A stretch of 64,000 bases of DNA from Polyangiaceae bacterium. Lineage in GTDB: Bacteria > Myxococcota_A > Polyangia > Polyangiales > Polyangiaceae. Below are positions 58,176 through 64,000 of this stretch, piece after piece. Both the position numbers and the translations under genes were made by a program. The DNA is taken from NCBI GenBank assembly GCA_041389725.1, contig JAWKRG010000006.1, positions 558,001 to 622,000 of the forward strand, written 5' to 3'. Within the stretch, counting starts at the first letter, position 1. Every line of letters starts with the position of its first letter. Below the pieces are notes generated by a model. The model ran no database searches. It saw nothing but the letters and a program-made list of their open reading frames with translations, and was not told the origin of the DNA.

Positions 58176-59690
58176 ATGGCCGAGATCCCCACGCGTCCGA
58201 AAGCCGAAGTGACGCCGCATGAGGCCGTTGACGGGCCGGTCGTGCGCTCGCCGCGCCACGCGCTACTCTCGCGGCCGGCGATTTCTGTGCTTTCGGTGGC
58301 AGGACTAGCGCTGCTGTTCGAAGCCGTACCCGGCTTTTCCGCGCTGAGGGTGATCACCGGAGCGAGCGACTCGGCAACCTCCGCGCCCGTCGGCGTCGCA
58401 CCACCCGTACTGGAAACCGGCGAGTCCACCCTCGAGCAAGTGACGACGGATCGACCCGAGCTGGCGCAGCCCGAGCACGCGGAGTTGCCGCGCAGCGCAC
58501 GCGGCCCCATCGCCAAGGGCGCTCGCGGTCCCGCGCTCAAGATCGACGTGGACAGTCCCCCAGTGCCCATCGTGGACCCGAGCGGACATGCGCTGGATGG
58601 CTTCTTCGAAGACGTCGGCGCAACCCTGCGCAAGGAACCTGGCGCGATCACACGCGTGATCCACTTCGGCGATTCCATCGTCACCAGCGACTACGTCTCC
58701 GCAACCTTGCGGCGCAAGCTGCAGGGCGAGCTGGGCGACGCCGGGCACGGCTACATGCTGATGGCCAACGCGTGGCCCGCGTACTTCCACAACGACGTCA
58801 GCCGCTTTGCATCCGCGGGCTGGTCGGTCAGCCGCATCGTCGGCCCGCTCACCCCCGACGGCCTGTATGGGCTGGGCGGCGTCACTTTCCGCGCTCCGCC
58901 GGGCTCGCGCGCACGCTTTGGGACTTCCAAGACGACCAAGTTCGGCCGCAACGTCTCGCGCTTCGTGGTGTCGTACCTGGAGCAGCCCGGGGGTGGCGCC
59001 ATGCGGCTCAACTTGGACGGCAAGCAACTCGAGGAGCTGAGCACGGACGGCCCCGCGGTGCGCGTCCGCGAGAAGGTGATCCGCGTGCCGGATGGCGAAC
59101 ACGAGCTCGAAGTGGTCACCATCAAGGGCACGACCCGCGCCTTTGGCGTCGTGATGGAGCGCGACGTGCCCGGAGCCGTGCTCGACGCCATCGGCATTCA
59201 AGGTGCGCGCATTCGCTTCCTGGACAAGCAGGACGACGCCCACTTCGCCGAGCAACTGGCTTGGCGCGACCCGAGCCTGCTGATCTTTCAGTTCGGTGCC
59301 AACGAGAGCGGCGACGGATTCGCCTACTCGATGGAGGATTATCACCGCACGATGAAAGACGTGCTGATGCAAACCAAGCGCGCGGTGCCGAAAGCTGGCT
59401 GTCTGATCGTGGGCGCGATGGATCGCGCGGAGAAGAAGGGCACGAGTCTGGCGACGATGCCCGTCATCATCGCCATCGTGAAAGAGCAGCGACGCGCTGC
59501 GGAAGCAACGGGATGCGCCTACTTCGACACCTTCAGCGCCATGGGTGGGCCAGGCTCGATGGCCGCTTGGGTCGACCGCGGTCTGGGCCAGGCAGATCTC
59601 ACGCACCCGACGGGCAGTGGCTCGGAGGTGCTCGGCGCATGGATCTACCGCGCGTTGATGCAGGCCTACTCCAGTTGGGCGAAGCACTGA
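58176..59690 (+). CDS. SGNH/GDSL hydrolase-like protein, envelope-anchored
   Basis: A 504-residue protein. A hydrophobic segment (about 33-62) can act as membrane anchor; a low-complexity Pro/Thr stretch follows. The SGNH domain has block I HFGDSIVTSD with nucleophile S167, then HGYMLMANAWP, block III FGANES (FQFGANESGDG), and block V DLTHPTGSG supplying Asp/His. Related proteins remove or add O-acetyl groups from polysaccharides, which is plausible here but unproven. It follows the FHA protein by 22 bases and converges with a second, distantly similar SGNH gene after 19 bases. Substrate unknown. Confidence 0.82.
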   Translation: MAEIPTRPKAEVTPHEAVDGPVVRSPRHALLSRPAISVLSVAGLALLFEAVPGFSALRVITGASDSATSAPVGVAPPVLETGESTLEQVTTDRPELAQPEHAELPRSARGPIAKGARGPALKIDVDSPPVPIVDPSGHALDGFFEDVGATLRKEPGAITRVIHFGDSIVTSDYVSATLRRKLQGELGDAGHGYMLMANAWPAYFHNDVSRFASAGWSVSRIVGPLTPDGLYGLGGVTFRAPPGSRARFGTSKTTKFGRNVSRFVVSYLEQPGGGAMRLNLDGKQLEELSTDGPAVRVREKVIRVPDGEHELEVVTIKGTTRAFGVVMERDVPGAVLDAIGIQGARIRFLDKQDDAHFAEQLAWRDPSLLIFQFGANESGDGFAYSMEDYHRTMKDVLMQTKRAVPKAGCLIVGAMDRAEKKGTSLATMPVIIAIVKEQRRAAEATGCAYFDTFSAMGGPGSMAAWVDRGLGQADLTHPTGSGSEVLGAWIYRALMQAYSSWAKH

Positions 59691-59709
59691 GGCGTGACGC
59701 TGAGTGTCC

Positions 59710-61047
59710 TCAGGGCAAGGCTAGGCGCTCGAGCACCAAGTCTCCCAGCTTGTCGTAGCCCTTGGCAGTGAGGTGCACGCGATCCGTAGACGCGAGGGCT
59801 GGTGATTCCGCCTGCCAGCGACTGAACGCCCCTTCGCCCCCCATGAGACCGTAGGCGCTGACGAAGCCGCAGGACGCGTTCCGTGCGCCTGCGGCCACCG
59901 CCGCGTCGATTTCCGCGACGCGCGGCCGACTGCCACCCCCCTCTTCGGCCATGTCCGTGGGGCCGATCAACACGCAATCCGCGCCGGGCACGGCGTCGCG
60001 AACCCGCTTCACGAGCGCCTGCAACTGCTGGGTGACCCTGGCGCCCGTGAGCGCAGAGGCAGCTTCATTGGTTCCGTAGGCGAGCACCACCAGTGCCGGG
60101 CGACGCGCCGAGAGCTCGGCGCCAAAGCTGGGGGCATCCCATACCAGCGCCGTGCCGGCACGCGCTCCGTTGACGCCCAGGGAATCGACCACCACGCCAG
60201 GTGTGACCGTCTCGATCACGACGCCGTACACCTCCGGCGCGCCACCCGCGCCGCGCACCGTGAAGCGCTGAGTCGCGTCGGATTCGAGGGTGTGGCGCAG
60301 GATGGGTGAGCCGCTGGCGGCGCTACCAGAGGTCAGACGCTTGGACGCGCTGGTTCCGACTTGCACGGACAACGCCGCGCCGGCGGGCAGGCGATACAGC
60401 AGCGTCCAGCGCAACCGTTGCTCGGCTTTGCCGTGAAAGAGCTCCGCACTCGCAGTGGCGTCAGCCGAAAGCGGGACGGCGCGCTGCCCCGCGAGTCCAA
60501 AAATCCCGTCGAGTTGCTTGGCCCCACTGGAAGGTGACGATGGCTCGCGCCGCCACTTGCCCTCGAGCTTCACCCGTACCTGTCCGTGACGATAGGGCTT
60601 GATACCCAACAGGACGTAGCCGGGCCCGCCGGCTCCGTACTTCTGCTGCAAGGCCTGCCGCAAACGGTGAGGCCAGAAATCGGCGTAGGTATGCGAGTCC
60701 CCTAGCCATGCGACGCGAACGGATTCCGTCGCGGTTCCGCTCGCCAGCGCCGCGAGCGCCGAGCGCAGATGCGGAAGCTCGACGTGGCTGGGCGGAGGCG
60801 CGGGCTCCGCCGGGGACGCACTGGGCGCCTGGAACTGCGTCGGCGGAGGCGCCGGTCGAGAAGCAGCCGCGGGAACTCGAGCGACGGGCGCGGCTTCCGC
60901 GGGGGGGGGTCGAGCAGATGCAACGACGGGCTCCGTCGTCGAATCCATGCTCGCTGCGCAGGTGATGGCGACGATGGCACCACAGACGGCGACAATCACG
61001 TCGCCGTGGGGCAGCCCCGCTCCGACCTTGGTACGAGATCTACCCAT
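59710..61047 (-). CDS. SGNH/GDSL hydrolase-like protein, envelope-anchored
   Basis: A 445-residue protein with an N-terminal hydrophobic segment (about 13-35, DVIVAVCGAIVAITC), a long Pro/Ala linker (36-90), then an SGNH domain: block I VAWLGDSHTYAD with S118, GPGYVLLG, block III LAYGTNEAA, block V DRVHLTAKGYD. It appears to be a diverged paralogue of the facing hydrolase: both have GDS followed by D and a GxGY. ATG 61047 overlaps the stop of the SDR-fold gene (TGATG), so translation is coupled. Substrate unknown; surface polysaccharide is a reasonable guess. Confidence 0.82.
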   Translation of the reverse strand: MGRSRTKVGAGLPHGDVIVAVCGAIVAITCAASMDSTTEPVVASARPPPAEAAPVARVPAAASRPAPPPTQFQAPSASPAEPAPPPSHVELPHLRSALAALASGTATESVRVAWLGDSHTYADFWPHRLRQALQQKYGAGGPGYVLLGIKPYRHGQVRVKLEGKWRREPSSPSSGAKQLDGIFGLAGQRAVPLSADATASAELFHGKAEQRLRWTLLYRLPAGAALSVQVGTSASKRLTSGSAASGSPILRHTLESDATQRFTVRGAGGAPEVYGVVIETVTPGVVVDSLGVNGARAGTALVWDAPSFGAELSARRPALVVLAYGTNEAASALTGARVTQQLQALVKRVRDAVPGADCVLIGPTDMAEEGGGSRPRVAEIDAAVAAGARNASCGFVSAYGLMGGEGAFSRWQAESPALASTDRVHLTAKGYDKLGDLVLERLALP

Positions 61048-62174
61048 CACAGCAACGCGTCGTCGAGCTCCTCGAGCGCCGCGTTCTGTTGCTGTCGGCG
61101 TTCCTGTACTCGCTTGTTGACGAAAGCCACGAGCGCGTCCACGTAGGTCTCGAAGGGCGGACAGGGAGGCAACTCTCCCCCTAGGATCTCGTCGAACCCA
61201 CTGGTGTCGTAGCGAACCGGCGTGGCCAAAAAGTCCACGAGCGCTTTGTGACTACGTCCCGTGGCACTGGCGCCAGCTGCGCTGAGCACGGCCTTGCTCA
61301 CCCGCGTGGGAATGAAACCCTGGGAGAGACGCTTGCCCCCGGCGTTGGCCACCAGCTCGTACACCCGTCGCACGGACAAGGGACGCGGATCCGCGATGTG
61401 AAATGTCCGACCGCGTGCCCTCGGCTCCTTCAGCAAGCGCAGGGCCGCATCCACCACGAAGTCGATGGGCACCAAGTTCATCGGCGCATCGCCCCGGGTC
61501 GGCAGCGGCACGGGCAGCTCCGGCGGGGAGCTCACGATCAGCATGATGACCAAGTACGGGCCGTCGAAACGATCGACCTCGCCCGTGCGGGAATCCCCGA
61601 TGATTTGCGTGGGCCGCACGATGGTGATGGGAAGCTCAGGCATGTAGCGCGAGAGCAAACGCTCCGCCCGCGCCAAGGAAGCTTCCACGGGCGTGCGGAA
61701 AGACTGCCCCAGCATCAGATCACGTTCACGCACGAGCCCGGTGCGGTCCCCACTGACGCCAGCGCTGGAAAACACCAGGGCGCTCTGCAACGTCGTCGAC
61801 TGGCGGCAGAACTCGACGACCTCGCGGGCACCGCCCAAGTTCACATTGTCGGCCATCTCGCGACTGGCGCCCGGGTAGGTCACTTGTGCCGTGTGCAGCA
61901 GGTGAGTCACCGACCCGCACAGCTCGACATACTCTTCGCCGCTGAGCCCAAAGTCCATCGCAGCCGCGTCCCCACGCAACAGCTTGACGCGCTTGCGTCG
62001 AGCGGCTGGCCAGGTCTTCAGGCATGCCTCCGCGGTTTCGTGAAAATCCTCCTTCACGACCGCAACCACCTGCGCGGCTGGCTCCGTTGCCAGGATGTGC
62101 TCGACCGCCTTGCGCCCCCGAAAGTTCGGGAAGCCCGTCACGAGGATCTGCATGTTTGGACCAACCGTCGCCAT
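61047..62174 (-). CDS. SDR-fold protein lacking catalytic Tyr and Lys
   Basis: A 375-residue protein of the extended SDR / thioester-reductase type (NAD_binding_4-like). The nucleotide loop is TGFPNFRG (13-20), with the middle Gly of TGxxGxxG replaced by Asn. The catalytic Y-x3-K aligns with V163-E-A-S-L167 (TPVEASLARAERLL), where Ser, Ala and Glu positions match but Tyr and Lys are gone. The rest, VRPTQIIGDSRTGEVDRFDG and MNLVPIDFVVDAALRLL, keeps the fold. It may have lost reductase activity, serve as a binding protein, or use another chemistry. It lies 9 bases from the lipoprotein gene and is coupled to the SGNH gene. Confidence 0.82.
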   Translation of the reverse strand: MATVGPNMQILVTGFPNFRGRKAVEHILATEPAAQVVAVVKEDFHETAEACLKTWPAARRKRVKLLRGDAAAMDFGLSGEEYVELCGSVTHLLHTAQVTYPGASREMADNVNLGGAREVVEFCRQSTTLQSALVFSSAGVSGDRTGLVRERDLMLGQSFRTPVEASLARAERLLSRYMPELPITIVRPTQIIGDSRTGEVDRFDGPYLVIMLIVSSPPELPVPLPTRGDAPMNLVPIDFVVDAALRLLKEPRARGRTFHIADPRPLSVRRVYELVANAGGKRLSQGFIPTRVSKAVLSAAGASATGRSHKALVDFLATPVRYDTSGFDEILGGELPPCPPFETYVDALVAFVNKRVQERRQQQNAALEELDDALL

Positions 62175-62183
62175 GGGAAGGAC

Positions 62184-63944
62184 CTAGCGCATGGCTTTTT
62201 GCGCGATGACGGCGAGGGCCGCCTGATCGACGCTGAGGTCCACGACCGCCTGCGTCCCTGCCCGACCGGCACTCAAGCTGACGACCCCAGGGGCATCGAG
62301 CAGATCCTGCCCCAGCAACGGCGCCGGGCGCACGACCACGAAGAATCCGGCTTGGTTGCCCAGTTTGTCGAGGCGCGTGGCCAGCCCCGGGACGGTCTCC
62401 CAGGTCTTGTTCGCCTCCCCCGCGACGAGATCGATGAGTAGCGGCGGCGCATCGACGGCAAGCGCTCCGTACGTGTGCTCCGCGTTTTGCGTCCACAAGG
62501 CCTCGACGGGCTGAGGCGTGGCGGGCAGCTCGCCCTGGGGATCCTTGGCGCGACGCATGGCGCTCGGCTTCACACTCAGGAGCACACGCTGCACCGGCGC
62601 GTCCAAGCCCACGATCTTCGTCGTCGACTGCTTCAAGTCGTAGTCCCCGACGAACTGCCGTAGCGGTTCGCGAAACGCATTCATACGCAGCAGCCCCACC
62701 ATGCCTTTCATGGCGGAGTCGAAGGCCTTGCGATCGCCTGCCGGTCCACGGAACACCACGCCTTGAGTGGCGCCCAGGCTCAGACCGAACAAGGCTTCGT
62801 CGCCGCGCGCGCGGGCCAGGTCGCCGAGTGCAGCTTCGATTTTCTCCTGCTCCGGCGCCTTGAGACGATCGCCGAACAGGCGCCCGAGCGCTGCCGCCGT
62901 GGACTTGGCAGACGCACCCCGCTGCTCCTCGGTCGAGCGCGTCAACACACCGAGCGCAGAGCGTCGAGGCAGTGCGAGCAACGGACGCGCGTCTCCCAGA
63001 CTGAGCCCGGAAATCCACTCGGAAAGCGGTTTGCTCGCGCCGGGGTCGACCGTCAACCGCAGCTGGATCGAGTCGCCCTTGCCAGCAAGCTGGACCTGGG
63101 CGGACTCCACCTCTTCCAGCATCTTCACCCAGTCGCCGACGCTGCCAGACATCACGCTGAGTGCAGCTGCCGGATCCCCGAAATCCGGCGCTCGCCCACC
63201 GTGCTTGGCGCGATTCTCGCGGTCCTTCGCGGCGAGCGAAGCCTCCACGCGCTTCCACCGCGCGCGCACTTCCTTGGCCAACGCACCGCGCAGCGCCTCC
63301 TTCGGCACCACCAGCACCGCCCCGGGCGCGGGCGGCTTCTTGGTCGGCAAGGTGCGGGCGACGTAGGGTCCGGCGTCCCGCAGCGCATCTTCACTCTGGG
63401 CGACCAGCAGCACGTTGCCAAGCACGGCCAAGGAGATCTCTGCAGAGGCCTTGCCCGGCTTCGGCTTGAGCAAGGTCATTCCCGACGCGTCTCGTGCCTC
63501 GTCGTGAGAAGCCTTGGACCCCGTCGTCAGTCGAGCCACCAGCTCTCTGCCACTGGTCACGCGGGCCCCCACGACCGCCTGCAAGCGACCGGACCCGTCG
63601 AGGGTCGCTGCGCCAGTGGTCATCGCGCCATCATCGAACGCGTCCGCCAATAGCGGGGGCAGCCCGAGCACCGTGGTGAGCAGCACGCCATAGTGCTGCG
63701 GCAGCAGTGCGATATTTGCAGCGTCCCTGAGTTCCTTCCAGGTGCGCCCCGGGTCCTGAACGTAGAGCTCGCCCACGAGACCCGCGGGGGCGGGCACTGG
63801 CGACAGATCCACGACGGGAGCCGACGCGGACGGAGCCGCCCCCTTCGGCGAGTCGCACGACGCCGCGCAGCCCAAGAGCAGGGCAAGCAGCAGCACCGGA
63901 GACCGCCGTCGATCAGAACGGGATGTCGTCGTCACCGCCGCCAT
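62184..63944 (-). CDS. Large lipoprotein of unknown family
   Basis: A 586-residue protein with signal peptide and lipobox-like LGCAASC. The mature part has LPTKKPPAPGAVLVVPKEAL and repeated segments with a pattern somewhat like DUF3352 secreted proteins (ELYVQDPGRTWKEL; DAFDDGAMTTGAATLDGSGR; LFGLSLGATQGVVFRGPAG), but the family match is uncertain. ATG 63944 overlaps the 3' end of ssb by about 32 bases in another frame; GTG 63935 is an alternative, and no good start lies after the ssb stop. It is 9 bases before the SDR-fold gene. Function unknown. Confidence 0.72.
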   Translation of the reverse strand: MAAVTTTSRSDRRRSPVLLLALLLGCAASCDSPKGAAPSASAPVVDLSPVPAPAGLVGELYVQDPGRTWKELRDAANIALLPQHYGVLLTTVLGLPPLLADAFDDGAMTTGAATLDGSGRLQAVVGARVTSGRELVARLTTGSKASHDEARDASGMTLLKPKPGKASAEISLAVLGNVLLVAQSEDALRDAGPYVARTLPTKKPPAPGAVLVVPKEALRGALAKEVRARWKRVEASLAAKDRENRAKHGGRAPDFGDPAAALSVMSGSVGDWVKMLEEVESAQVQLAGKGDSIQLRLTVDPGASKPLSEWISGLSLGDARPLLALPRRSALGVLTRSTEEQRGASAKSTAAALGRLFGDRLKAPEQEKIEAALGDLARARGDEALFGLSLGATQGVVFRGPAGDRKAFDSAMKGMVGLLRMNAFREPLRQFVGDYDLKQSTTKIVGLDAPVQRVLLSVKPSAMRRAKDPQGELPATPQPVEALWTQNAEHTYGALAVDAPPLLIDLVAGEANKTWETVPGLATRLDKLGNQAGFFVVVRPAPLLGQDLLDAPGVVSLSAGRAGTQAVVDLSVDQAALAVIAQKAMR

Positions 63945-64000
63945 AGTCCGCGTCGTCGAAGCCGCCACCACCGTGACCTCCGCTGCTATCCGGAGCGCCG
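63913..64000 (-). CDS. ssb: Single-stranded DNA-binding protein, C-terminal end (5' beyond window)
   Basis: The minus strand from the window edge encodes a Gly/Asp-rich tail that ends in YGGGDDDIPF and a stop (TGA at 63913-63915). The acidic tip DDDIPF is the signature of bacterial SSB, which binds partner proteins such as PriA, RecO and Exo I, and the Gly-rich linker before it also fits. Only 28 codons are inside the window; the OB-fold lies to the right. The following lipoprotein gene starts inside this tail. Confidence 0.88.
   Translation of the reverse strand, partial: GAPDSSGGHGGGGFDDADYGGGDDDIPF

Noticed and set aside
1..64000. CRISPR arrays, insertion sequences, prophage, tRNA or rRNA genes
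   Set aside because: No regularly spaced repeats, transposase or integrase motifs, or RNA gene sequences were recognised on either strand.

Overview
The window is 64 kb of high-GC chromosomal DNA, almost fully coding, with no gap between genes longer than about 250 bases. The gene content points to a myxobacterium-like member of the Myxococcota (the old Deltaproteobacteria). It has many predicted lipoproteins, a Ser/Thr protein kinase beside TPR and cysteine-rich lipoproteins, a type IVa pilus minor-pilin/PilY1 operon, pilC-pilS, FHA proteins and GC-rich third codon positions. This assignment is inference from gene content; no rRNA or tRNA gene was seen.

Layout. 0-3.5 kb: two tandem parvulin-type prolyl isomerases, an acyl-CoA dehydrogenase and a DUF6599-like lipoprotein. 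3.6-12.3 kb: a minor pilin operon (FimT/GspH, PilV, PilW, PilX, PilY1) behind a candidate sigma-54 promoter, followed by two lipoproteins, one of which keeps all six copper ligands of a PHM-type monooxygenase. 12.4-15.3 kb: glycine cleavage gcvT-gcvH-gcvPA, with no gcvPB next to it. 15.3-19.7 kb (minus strand): Ser/Thr kinase, TPR protein, four-repeat cysteine-rich lipoprotein. 19.8-25.7 kb: lipase, hotdog thioesterase, CPBP protease, then oxyR divergent from rubrerythrin, a GlpC-like Fe-S protein and DUF3501; a strong intrinsic terminator lies inside this last set. 25.7-33.3 kb (minus): a large lipoprotein with haem-type CxxCH-like motifs, a VWA lipoprotein, two DUF72 proteins and an ACAD10/11-type kinase. 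33.3-43.7 kb: gpmI, a USP-permease pair, then a long minus-strand run (lipoprotein, E2-type acyltransferase, argG, phosphatase, ACAD11-type dehydrogenase, xthA).

44-52 kb: a plus-strand set of three large proteins without recognisable enzymatic domains (acidic/propeller-like, HEAT/TPR, unknown), then lysC and a convergent 639-residue TPR protein. 52-55 kb (minus): pilC, pilS and an orphan MlaC. 55.3-64 kb: a class C beta-lactamase-like hydrolase, a double-FHA membrane protein, and two convergent SGNH hydrolases. The second SGNH gene is coupled to an SDR-fold protein lacking the catalytic Tyr and Lys, a lipoprotein, and the 3' end of ssb at the window edge.

Functional links best supported by context: PilS and the sigma-54-like site suggest shared control of pilus genes. 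OxyR probably governs rubrerythrin and the Fe-S/DUF3501 genes. The separate kinase (32.2 kb) and dehydrogenase (38.4 kb) together reproduce the two halves of ACAD10/11 and resemble LvaA/LvaC of 4-hydroxyacyl-CoA breakdown.
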